NCBI GenBank assembly: GCA_030590715.1 | Contig: JAUVCU010000075.1 | Coordinates: forward strand, 1 to 7,258 | Source of the DNA: Lentisphaeria bacterium | Lineage (GTDB): Bacteria; Verrucomicrobiota; Lentisphaeria; Victivallales; JAUVCU01 | Reading direction: 5' to 3' | DNA: 7,258 bases | In this document: piece after piece, positions 1 to 5,816 of the stretch | How the letters are laid out: every line of letters starts with the position of its first letter | How positions within the stretch are numbered: position 1 is the stretch's first letter | Notes under the pieces: model-generated | Told to the model about the DNA's origin: nothing | Databases searched by the model: none | Seen by the model: only the letters and a program-made list of their open reading frames with translations | Made by a program: the position numbers and the translations under genes

Positions 1-223
1 TTGCAAAACTGGTTGCTCTTGAACAGGCATTTCTCGAATGTAAGAATTTAGCTGCTTTAGTTAGCAGGGTCATTACTCATATAGAAAATTTAGAAGATGC
101 AAACGCTTCTGATAATGGCCTGCCTAGTAAAAGGATATTTAATGGGAGTAAGGTTTTTATTGTTCATGGCCATGATGGATTAGCAAAGACTGAGTCCGCA
201 CGTTTTGTGGAGAAGTTAAAGTT
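1..223 (+). pseudogene. TIR-like nucleotide-binding protein, N-terminal fragment (IS-disrupted, 5' end outside window)
   Basis: The frame starting at base 3 is open and reads about 74 codons up to the insertion point. The first part is helical and Leu/Ala-rich (starting AKLVALEQAF). A TIR-like domain then opens with KVFIVHGHDG and continues through ARFVEKLKL. The VFIVHGHD strand-and-loop is the hallmark start of the predicted nucleotide-binding TIR-like family (PF10137, the CAP12/Pycsar-effector TIR type). Characterised members degrade NAD+ in anti-phage abortive infection. The frame then enters the insertion sequence, adds nine foreign codons and stops at TAG 252-254. The fragment therefore lacks the catalytic Glu, which lies in the downstream piece (2053-2422). 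The true start codon is off the left edge. Family assignment is strong; a defence role is inferred from the family, because no partner cyclase is visible here. Confidence 0.85.
218..223. repeat. Target-site duplication, left copy (AAAGTT)
   Basis: The six bases AAAGTT flank the left end of the insertion sequence and recur at 2053-2058 directly after the right end. Deleting the element plus one copy restores the codon series TTA AAG TTG GAG GCA, giving the residues LKLEAIILHE expected of the family. The following GG also matches on both sides, so an 8-bp duplication is possible on paper. The 6-bp reading is preferred because it makes the two inverted repeats line up from their first base. Confidence 0.85.
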
Positions 224-241
224 GGCGCCACCGACAAAAGG
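224..241. repeat. IS left terminal inverted repeat
   Basis: The 18 bases GGCGCCACCGACAAAAGG match the reverse complement of 2035-2052 at 16 of 18 positions; the mismatches are the 4th and 5th bases. This is the probable transposase recognition end. Confidence 0.9.
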
Positions 242-250
242 GTGTTGGCC

Positions 251-1924
251 TTAGGCCGCGAATGTGAAAGTATTTTCCTCATAGCTTGAAATCGCGTGAA
301 ATGTGGCCTTAAATGCTCTCAGAATTACCTCAGGAACTGAAATCACCGTTAGTGAAGTAGAAAGAGCAGTCTCACACTGCTGATTCTCCTTTTTTGGGAT
401 GATTTTATTGATTTTCTCCTGAATTTTGGCAGAAGCAGCCGCACGGGAGATATTCCATCCCGTGACCTTCAGAATTACAGAAGAATACACACTCTCTTCG
501 CCGCGGTACCGCAGTCTGACCATACCAGTGCGCTGTTTAATACAACCGATAGTGCCCTCTTCCTGAGCCCGCAAGTTGTACTTTTTCTTCCATCTGTCAG
601 TCTCTTGTGCGATGCGTCTGTTATTAAGCCTCTGCTGCTTCGCTGTTGCTTCAACAGGTTTCTCTTTCGGAGGTGAACCACACACCGGGCTGACCAGCGC
701 CACGCCTTCTCCTGCGGCGGAAAGCACATTGTTGTCGCTTCCGTAAAGAGAGTCGGCAAGGAGCTCTTCCGGCATACGGCCTGATGCTTTCAGCAAATCC
801 AGCACGGGAACAATAGCGTTAGCATCAGAAACAACAGCTGTCTGCGGCAGGACTGATGTTATCAACTGAACCTCATTGTCCGGGCTGCATGTCTCTGCAA
901 GTTGAGCCTGAAAACCGACACCTTTATGCCCGTCGTATGTAGCGTCGGGATCAGAAGGATTTTGAATAATATTCCCCCCTGTTTTCTTACGCACCACAAC
1001 TGTGCTTTTCGGCTCATCCGCATCGCGATCCTCCCGGCTGTCAGAACGACCTTCTTTCGTTTCATCGGTAACAGTAGAACCTCCTTCACTTTTGTCTGAA
1101 TTTTCATGCTTGCCGTCACCTTCTTCTCCCTGCACAGCCACGGCATCGACAACTTCGCACTGTTGTTTAAAAACAGTAACAAGAGCCTTAAACGTCGCCA
1201 TCGCCTCAACTGAATTGTCTCCACTGAAATGCTGGATAAGAAAATACACCTGCTCGGCAACATCCTGACGCAGCGTGCTGCGTTTCTCCTTATCTTTGCT
1301 CACATCAGCAAAGAGAGCTGCATCATTTTTTTTGTAGCGGCACATGATCTCTTGTGGTAGATCAGCATAAAGCTCTTTATGGTGACGTTTGAGCTGAACA
1401 AGAAAACGTTTGATTGCAACTCCCATCAATTTTGTGCGGGAGAACGTTGCCATGTCAGAAAATATATGAGTTGAATCAAGACGCTGCTGATCAACCTTAA
1501 GGTCGAGCTCCGCAATAAGTTTGTCAGCAACACGATTAAAGATAATCGCGGCAAACTCATTTTTGCGAATCAATGCCATATATCGCTCAAGCGTACGTTC
1601 GCAGAAACTGATATTACCGGAGCCTATATTCAAGGCAAAGTGAATTCGCATATCATACAAGTATGCGTCTACGGCTGCTGCCGTTGTCCAGTTGTGGAAC
1701 TCCTTCAAAAGAATGAGACCGCACATAGAGTAAAGTTCTTTTGTTGGGCGGCCGATAAAATCGTGAAAGTGCTCTCCAAGCTCCACTGCAGGCATCTCTT
1801 CAAGGACAAGGTAATGAAATACGGCGTACAAGCTCCCTTTGAGCCGATTGTAAGCAACAGGGGACATTTCGCTCTCAGCGATGTCAAATAACTCATTTTG
1901 TCGCGGATCAGTGACAAATCTCAT
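251..1924 (-). CDS. IS1182-family transposase (DDE, DUF772 type), full length
   Basis: This 557-residue protein catalyses cut-and-paste or related movement of the surrounding element. The N-terminal DUF772-like helical region (about 25-120) includes GRPTKELYSMCGLILLKEFH. The RNase-H-like catalytic core follows, with the first Asp in QQRLDSTHI (D150), the second in ELLADSLYGSDNN (D391) and the Glu in RAQEEGTIGC (E456, with E455 as alternative). The family-typical stretch DPDATYDGHKGVGFQAQLAE lies near 325-344. Residues about 265-305 form a highly charged, low-complexity Glu/Asp/Ser linker between the first Asp and the rest of the core, as in other IS1182 transposases with a large insert. No frameshift or internal stop is seen. 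The start ATG (1924-1922) is supported by an AAGGAG Shine-Dalgarno 11 bases upstream. Confidence 0.95.
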   Translation of the reverse strand: MRFVTDPRQNELFDIAESEMSPVAYNRLKGSLYAVFHYLVLEEMPAVELGEHFHDFIGRPTKELYSMCGLILLKEFHNWTTAAAVDAYLYDMRIHFALNIGSGNISFCERTLERYMALIRKNEFAAIIFNRVADKLIAELDLKVDQQRLDSTHIFSDMATFSRTKLMGVAIKRFLVQLKRHHKELYADLPQEIMCRYKKNDAALFADVSKDKEKRSTLRQDVAEQVYFLIQHFSGDNSVEAMATFKALVTVFKQQCEVVDAVAVQGEEGDGKHENSDKSEGGSTVTDETKEGRSDSREDRDADEPKSTVVVRKKTGGNIIQNPSDPDATYDGHKGVGFQAQLAETCSPDNEVQLITSVLPQTAVVSDANAIVPVLDLLKASGRMPEELLADSLYGSDNNVLSAAGEGVALVSPVCGSPPKEKPVEATAKQQRLNNRRIAQETDRWKKKYNLRAQEEGTIGCIKQRTGMVRLRYRGEESVYSSVILKVTGWNISRAAASAKIQEKINKIIPKKENQQCETALSTSLTVISVPEVILRAFKATFHAISSYEENTFTFAA

Positions 1925-1933
1925 ATTTGGTCT

Positions 1934-1955
1934 AACTCCTTTGTTTTAAGGAGTT
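1934..1955 (-). promoter_or_regulatory. SD-sequestering hairpin in transposase leader
   Basis: On the minus-strand RNA, AACTCCTT (1955-1948) pairs perfectly with AAGGAGTT (1941-1934) across a 6-base loop. The 3' arm contains the transposase Shine-Dalgarno, AAGGAG. An RNA carrying both arms would hide the ribosome site. The predicted native promoter immediately upstream would start transcription at about 1950-1947, removing most of the 5' arm. Only read-through RNA should therefore form the hairpin. Pairing is seen; the regulatory role is inferred by analogy with IS10 and IS50. Confidence 0.6.
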
Positions 1956-1983
1956 TATATATCACAAATAACGGATAAGTCAA
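1956..1983 (-). promoter_or_regulatory. Transposase promoter (sigma-70 type)
   Basis: On the minus strand a -35 box TTGACT (1983-1978) is followed, after a 16-base spacer, by the -10 box TATATA (1961-1956). An overlapping TATAAA at 1959-1954 with an 18-base spacer is an alternative. Both lie inside the insertion sequence, 32 or more bases upstream of the transposase ATG, and point towards it. Confidence 0.65.
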
Positions 1984-2034
1984 TAACTAAGTTTAGTATA
2001 AATAATTAATACTTAACTAGTTGCAAGAGTCAAG

Positions 2035-2052
2035 CCTTTTGTCGGTGCTGCC
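2035..2052. repeat. IS right terminal inverted repeat
   Basis: The sequence CCTTTTGTCGGTGCTGCC is the inverted partner of the left end (224-241), with 16 of 18 positions matching. It is immediately followed by the second AAAGTT target copy. Confidence 0.9.
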
Positions 2053-2058
2053 AAAGTT
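2053..2058. repeat. Target-site duplication, right copy (AAAGTT)
   Basis: An exact second copy of the six bases at 218-223, directly abutting the right end of the insertion sequence. It restores the codon frame of the interrupted TIR-like gene. Confidence 0.85.
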
Positions 2059-2422
2059 GGAGGCAATCATTCTGCATGAGTAAGCGAGTGAGAGTAAGAC
2101 TATTATTGAGAAACTTGAAGCATACACTGATGTTGATTTTGGAATAGTTCTTTACACTCCGTGTGATGTTGGAGGTAAACAAGGTGAATCTCCAGCTCTA
2201 ATGCCAAGAGCTCGGCAGAATGTTGTTCTTGAACACGGCTACCTTATGGGAAAACTCGGACGCTCTAAAGTATGTGCTCTGGTCAAGGGAGATGTTGAGA
2301 TTCCTAATGACATTTCTGGAGTCGTCTATATCTCTATGGATGATGCTGGAGCTTGGAAGTTTGCTGTTGCAAAAGAGATGAAAGCTGCAGGGTACGATAT
2401 TGATATGAACCTAATTACATAA
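2053..2422 (+). pseudogene. TIR-like nucleotide-binding protein, C-terminal fragment (with extra nonsense codon)
   Basis: This is the rest of the gene begun at 1-223. After the target copy the frame reads LEAIILHE, then TAA at 2081-2083, then ASESKTIIEKLEAYTDVDFG and onward to the natural stop at 2420-2422. Family landmarks are LYTPCDVGG, PRARQNVVLEHGYLMGKLGR, CALVKGDVEIP and DDAGAWKFAVAKEMKAAGY. The Glu of NVVLEHG (codon 2231-2233) is the predicted NAD+-hydrolase catalytic residue. Family members have Gln after the LHE motif, so TAA looks like a CAA-to-TAA change. An ATG at 2201 could in principle start a 73-residue remnant carrying the catalytic Glu, but it begins mid-domain, lacks the TIR N-terminal half and has no clear ribosome site. 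It is read here as decayed gene, not an independent gene. Confidence 0.88.
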
Positions 2423-2445
2423 AAAATAATATACAATGACAACTA

Positions 2446-2478
2446 AAATAAATAATAGCTTAGTGAAGTTATTTATTT
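2446..2478 (+). terminator. Possible weak transcription terminator or A/T stem after TIR-like gene
   Basis: AAATAAATAA (2446-2455) and TTATTTATTT (2469-2478) are perfect inverted repeats with a 13-base loop, starting 24 bases after the TIR-like stop. The stem has no G-C pairs and no T-run follows, so terminator activity is doubtful. It may simply be an AT-rich stem. Confidence 0.25.
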
Positions 2479-2555
2479 ACAATTCCTTGGCGCACAAAAT
2501 TTAAACTTTTTATTAAGGTTCTGTTAAGCTCTTGATTGTCAGCTTTGTTTAAATG

Positions 2556-2576
2556 AATAATACAGTCTGTATTATT
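2556..2576. repeat. 21-bp palindrome (possible operator)
   Basis: AATAATACA (2556-2564) and TGTATTATT (2568-2576) are a perfect 9-bp inverted repeat with a 3-base centre, GTC. The size and tight centre resemble a dimeric regulator site or a small hairpin. No promoter could be tied to it and the beta-helix start is over 400 bases away. Confidence 0.35.
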
Positions 2577-2864
2577 AAATGTAATGGTGGCATTGTGAAA
2601 AAATAATTGGTGTCGACTTCTTACGTGTCACTTCACTTGTGGCTATTTCAATATTTATACAATTCTATATCATTGCCTCGCAATCCTGTGTAAAAGGATG
2701 TGCTGTCGCAATTAGGGAAAATATGAGCATTCCTCTTCTGGTCTTATCCTGTTATTAAGCGTTTTAAGCTTTTTGGAAGTCTGATGATTACTTCATGTTT
2801 AAATGGAGGAGGTGATATCGGTTAAATTTCAAAAGGGCTTTGTTAAACAGAAAATTCTCAGAGG

Positions 2865-2885
2865 CATATAAGGGGGGCTTATATG
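2865..2885. repeat. Inverted repeat with G5 loop upstream of beta-helix gene
   Basis: CATATAAG (2865-2872) and CTTATATG (2878-2885) are perfect inverted repeats around GGGGG. The site lies 110 bases before the beta-helix start, in the probable promoter or leader. It could be an operator, or an RNA hairpin exposing a G-rich loop that can pair with a C-rich partner. The function is not known. Confidence 0.4.
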
Positions 2886-2889
2886 TCAT

Positions 2890-2904
2890 AACAAACTAAC
2901 AAAT
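2890..2904 (+). repeat. Direct repeat, copy 1
   Basis: AACAAACTAACAAAT matches AACAAGCTAACAATT at 2970-2984 at 13 of 15 positions. The two copies are offset by 80 bases and both precede the beta-helix start codon. They may be paired binding sites; AT-rich composition makes chance similarity possible. Confidence 0.3.
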
Positions 2905-2969
2905 GAAGGTGAATAAGGCAATTAGAAGTGTAGCAATTATGGAAAGATGTTATTCGTTTTAAAGTAATT

Positions 2970-2984
2970 AACAAGCTAACAATT
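2970..2984 (+). repeat. Direct repeat, copy 2
   Basis: This is the second copy of the 15-base motif at 2890-2904 (13 of 15 identical). It ends 10 bases before the beta-helix ATG, so anything bound here could affect translation initiation as well as transcription. Confidence 0.3.
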
Positions 2985-2994
2985 TGGGAACACA

Positions 2995-5298
2995 ATGATG
3001 GAATTTAATTTAAGCAAGCTATTAGTAGTAATTGCATTAGGGGGAATCTGTATCGCAGATACATCTGCGGCTATCAATCAATCGGTATATTTGTCTGCTG
3101 CAGGTAGTAATGCAAATGATGGATTGAGTCCGGCTACAGCATGGAAAACAGTCACAGCACTTAACAAAAAGGAATTCGGGGCTGGAGCCCAAATCCTGTT
3201 TAATCGCGGTGATTCTTTCAGGGGAGGCTGTCGACTGCTCGGAAGCGGTTCGGCCGCTCAACCGATTCTGATCGGGGCCTACGGAACGGGCGACAAACCG
3301 CTGCTTACGGGTGCATGGGGCAGGCAGGAGGTTATTGAGCTCAATGAGAACGAATATATTGAGTTTCACGATCTACAATTGAGTAACTATAATATTACTA
3401 ATACCAGATTTAAACAGCGTTATGGTATTACGGTTAACCCCTCAGCTGGGGCCGGAGAGTTGAACCATCTATATTTTCAGGATATTGATTTTTTGAATAT
3501 TCAAGGTTCCAACGGAGAGGCTTCACATGAGGATGATCACCGCTCGATGGGGATTAATATGCTTACCGTCGATGACGATGTTAACCCGACACGATTCAGC
3601 GATGTTCTGATCGAACGCTGTACCTTCACTGATATTGACGGGCTCGGGACTCAGCTTCTCGATTTCTCTCAGGATATTACTGATGTCAGAATTAATGGTA
3701 CTGATTATTTCCCGACTGTTGGTTTTGTGTTCCAGGATAATAACGGATACAACTGCTACCGCAACATGCTGATGATTCGTGGAACGAAAGATGCTGTAAT
3801 GCAGTATAACACGATGGATACCACTGTTGAGGGAAGTGCATTCTGGCCGTTTGGTACCGAAGGAACTCTGGTACAATATAATGTATTTAAGCATTTACGC
3901 GCTGCTGACGCCGACGCTTATGTGTGTCATTTTGACTATAACTGTATTGGGACTGTTATGCAGTATAACTTCGGCTACGATGTCGAAGGTGGACTTATCG
4001 AGTACATTGTGAACTCTCAATGGACTAATGCTTTCCAGGAAAATGGGATAGCACGTTATAATATTGGTATTGATGTCGGTTATCGTAACCAGGTTAATGG
4101 AGCTGGAATTTTGTTGACAGGTCGTGTTACTGGTGGTCAGTTTTACAACAATACTATTATCCAATTGAATCAGCCTATGACAAACGGTATTTCGTTTAGT
4201 AACTGGGGGGGAGAATACCCTGATAATAATGAGATCTACAATAATATCTTTTATGCTGCAGGAACCAATGAGGTCAAACATAAACATCCGAAAAAGATGT
4301 TAATTAACGGCAATGTGGTTAGTCACAACCTTTATAGTGGAAATATTGCTCCTCCTACAGCATGGGATGGTACTGTGGGCGACGTGAACCCTTTGACTGG
4401 TAATCTAATGTTTGTAAATCCGGAAGGGATTACAGCTCAGGATTTCAAGGTGCTTGCGGGATCTGAAGCTATTGGAAATGGGACATTCATCACAAATAAC
4501 GGCGGTCTGGATTATTTTGGGAATGAAATTTCCTCTGCTACTTATCCAACACTCGGATTCTATGAGCATAGTACAGATCCGGCCAACAACTCCGCTCCTG
4601 TGTGGAATAAAGATCCGTATCGCTTAGTTGGAGCAGTAGAAGATTCTAGCTATGTGGCTTACAATCTGTGGCGTGTTACTAATGCCGAAAAAGATTCACT
4701 CGTGTTTGATGTTCTTGAGGCTCCAGCTTGGATAACTGTAGATCCGGCAAGTTGCAAAATTACCGGTACGCCGACTCAGAGTGACGTTGGTATTCATACT
4801 ATAAGAGTGAGTGTTTCTGATGGAGTTAATCCTCCTGTCGAAAATAGAATGCGCCTTAAAGTTGTTAATGTTAATGATGCTCCTGTTTTTGAAGAACTGA
4901 CCGTTCCGTATATTGCGAATAAAAAGAGTGCATATACAGGCGGTGTGGTGTGTGCGACAGATGAGGATGGTGATAATCTGACATACAGTATTACCGGGCC
5001 GTCATGGCTGAGTGTGGCTTCTGACGGAACTCTTTCCGGAACGCCTGATACACGTGATATCGGCTTGAATGTTTTCACGGTTCAGGTTTCTGATGGTAAT
5101 GGAGGTAGTGATACAGCTGTGTTGAATATCATGGTTATAGCACCGGCTCAAGCTTCTAGAGTTTCGCGGGCCTGGAATGAAAATTCATTCCATCCTTCAA
5201 CTACAAGAAAAAATACAGCGAACTCTTCCTGGATCAGTGAGGCTATTTCGAGTGGGGTCAATGCTCCGGCTAAGACAAACCAGAACAAAGTGAAATAA
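2995..5298 (+). CDS. Secreted right-handed beta-helix protein with two C-terminal Ig/cadherin-like domains
   Basis: The 767-residue product begins with a signal peptide (about 1-26: short charged start, hydrophobic LLVVIALGGICIA, cleavage near TSAA). The N-terminal motif YLSAAGSNANDGLSPATAW (32-50) is typical of pectate-lyase-like beta-helix proteins. Residues about 100-450 repeat an Asn-ladder rung (VMQYN, LVQYN, VMQYN, ARYN, FYNN, IYNN) roughly every 24-31 residues, as in PbH1 repeats. The helix closes near 490-523 with EAIGNG, DYFGNE and LGFYEH. Two He_PIG/cadherin-like domains follow (about 533-627 and 628-717), with ITGTPTQSDVG and LSGTPDTRDIG motifs and DEDGDNLTYS. The tail (718-767) is basic and polar, with no membrane anchor or PEP-CTERM signal. 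Polysaccharide binding or lyase action outside the cell is likely by family, but I cannot identify catalytic residues. The start is ATG 2995 (or 2998) after a weak GGGA site. Confidence 0.87.
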   Translation: MMEFNLSKLLVVIALGGICIADTSAAINQSVYLSAAGSNANDGLSPATAWKTVTALNKKEFGAGAQILFNRGDSFRGGCRLLGSGSAAQPILIGAYGTGDKPLLTGAWGRQEVIELNENEYIEFHDLQLSNYNITNTRFKQRYGITVNPSAGAGELNHLYFQDIDFLNIQGSNGEASHEDDHRSMGINMLTVDDDVNPTRFSDVLIERCTFTDIDGLGTQLLDFSQDITDVRINGTDYFPTVGFVFQDNNGYNCYRNMLMIRGTKDAVMQYNTMDTTVEGSAFWPFGTEGTLVQYNVFKHLRAADADAYVCHFDYNCIGTVMQYNFGYDVEGGLIEYIVNSQWTNAFQENGIARYNIGIDVGYRNQVNGAGILLTGRVTGGQFYNNTIIQLNQPMTNGISFSNWGGEYPDNNEIYNNIFYAAGTNEVKHKHPKKMLINGNVVSHNLYSGNIAPPTAWDGTVGDVNPLTGNLMFVNPEGITAQDFKVLAGSEAIGNGTFITNNGGLDYFGNEISSATYPTLGFYEHSTDPANNSAPVWNKDPYRLVGAVEDSSYVAYNLWRVTNAEKDSLVFDVLEAPAWITVDPASCKITGTPTQSDVGIHTIRVSVSDGVNPPVENRMRLKVVNVNDAPVFEELTVPYIANKKSAYTGGVVCATDEDGDNLTYSITGPSWLSVASDGTLSGTPDTRDIGLNVFTVQVSDGNGGSDTAVLNIMVIAPAQASRVSRAWNENSFHPSTTRKNTANSSWISEAISSGVNAPAKTNQNKVK

Positions 5299-5365
5299 AA
5301 AAAAGGTTCTTTACTGAATAGGGTGGAGTTGATCTAAAAAAATATCGAATATTGAATAAGAAACC

Positions 5366-5400
5366 GCAGAACATCAAAGTTTCACCATGCACTGTTCTGC
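5366..5400 (+). repeat. Inverted repeat, 8-bp stem (possible RNA hairpin)
   Basis: GCAGAACA (5366-5373) pairs perfectly with TGTTCTGC (5393-5400), leaving a 19-base loop. It lies 68 bases after the beta-helix stop and upstream of the strong terminator, so it would be part of the same transcript. There is no T-run after it, so it is not a terminator itself. Confidence 0.4.
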
Positions 5401-5517
5401 ACAACTGCTGGATCAGGCAACAAAGAAATGGTTAACGTTTTACGTAGCTCATCAATTGCGTAATTAACAACGTTATAACCTTGCCAAAAGTCTAGATGAA
5501 AATTAGAGTTGATCATG

Positions 5518-5587
5518 ATAGCTCCGAGTATTTAAGTTTAGGGTTTGGACACTTTTAACTTAAAAGCTCTGGAGCTATTTTTCTTTT
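5518..5587 (+). terminator. Strong rho-independent terminator
   Basis: ATAGCTCC (5518-5525) pairs with GGAGCTAT (5571-5578). The stem continues through GAG/CTC with one bulged base and then TTTAAGTT (5531-5538) with AACTTAAA (5557-5564), closing an 18-base loop. A T-rich run TTTTTCTTTT (5578-5587) follows on the plus strand only. It ends transcription from the beta-helix gene or from a small RNA in 5299-5517, and insulates the sigma gene. Confidence 0.8.
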
Positions 5588-5602
5588 ATTTAAATGTATA
5601 AA

Positions 5603-5623
5603 ACCCTGTCCTCTGGGCGGGGT
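5603..5623 (+). other. GC-rich compact hairpin (RNA-level pairing on + strand)
   Basis: ACCCTGTCC (5603-5611) pairs with GGGCGGGGT (5615-5623) at all nine positions, including two G-U wobbles, around the loop TCT. The wobbles pair only in plus-strand RNA; on the minus strand they become A-C mismatches. It stands out in AT-rich DNA, is not followed by a T-run, and starts 15 bases after the terminator T-tract. Confidence 0.45.
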
Positions 5624-5706
5624 CATTGTTCTGAGGCTTTGCCAAAAGAACGAATTTCAGTTTTGAGCTATTTTAGTTGTTTCGACAAATAGATCGAATG
5701 GTTATT

Positions 5707-5715
5707 TGGTATAAA
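5707..5715 (+). promoter_or_regulatory. Candidate extended -10 promoter for sigma factor gene
   Basis: TGGTATAAA (5707-5715) fits the extended -10 pattern TGnTATAAA. There is no good -35 box at 16-18 bases. Transcription would start near 5722 and leave a leader of about 100 bases before the sigma ATG. Confidence 0.4.
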
Positions 5716-5811
5716 AGTTTTTGTTAATGACATCTTTTTAATCCAGTCCCCCAATATATTGTAACTGCTTATGACAAAAGTAGATTCAATTAATGTATAT
5801 TGATCGTAACG

Positions 5812-5816
5812 AAGGA
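5812..5816 (+). promoter_or_regulatory. Ribosome binding site that fixes the sigma factor start
   Basis: AAGGA lies four bases before ATG 5821. This places the start at 5821, not at the in-frame TTG at 5800, whose extra residues (MIVTKDK) would be encoded across the ribosome site. Confidence 0.75.

Larger units (their letters stand above)
224..2052 (-). mobile_element. Complete IS1182-family insertion sequence (1829 bp)
   Basis: The element is bounded by imperfect 18-bp terminal inverted repeats beginning GGC and sharing CACCGACAAAAGG. It is flanked by a 6-bp direct duplication and carries a single long transposase gene on the minus strand. Length, single-ORF layout and the transposase type fit the IS1182 family. 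The transposase stop lies 27 bp inside the left end; promoter and leader lie near the right end. It sits antiparallel to the TIR-like gene it interrupts. Its coding region looks richer in GC than the surrounding AT-rich DNA, consistent with arrival from elsewhere. With near-matching ends, a direct duplication and an unbroken transposase, the copy looks recent and potentially active. Confidence 0.93.
2423..2994. other. AT-rich intergenic region without a convincing gene
   Basis: This 572-base gap follows the dead TIR-like gene and precedes the secreted beta-helix gene. I found no ORF that looks real on either strand and no confident sigma-70 promoter. It contains an A/T-only inverted repeat, two compact palindromes, a direct-repeat pair near the next start codon and an isolated strong SD-like site (2807-2816). 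Control elements for the beta-helix gene probably lie here. Confidence 0.6.

Noticed and set aside
475..1891. Several open frames of 65-133 codons on both strands inside the transposase region
   Set aside because: They overlap the full-length transposase in other frames, have biased, non-protein-like composition and match nothing recognisable.
2803..2871. 22-residue ORF starting MEEVISVKFQ
   Set aside because: It is very short, has no ribosome site before its ATG, and its end falls inside the G5-loop inverted repeat. Nothing supports it as a gene.
3037..5078. Open frames of 61-130 codons inside the beta-helix gene, mostly antisense
   Set aside because: They are shadows of the strongly supported beta-helix reading frame.
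5496..5558. 20-codon ORF (MKIRVDHDSS...) just before and within the terminator
   Set aside because: No ribosome site; it runs into the terminator stem and loop, whose pairing explains the sequence better.
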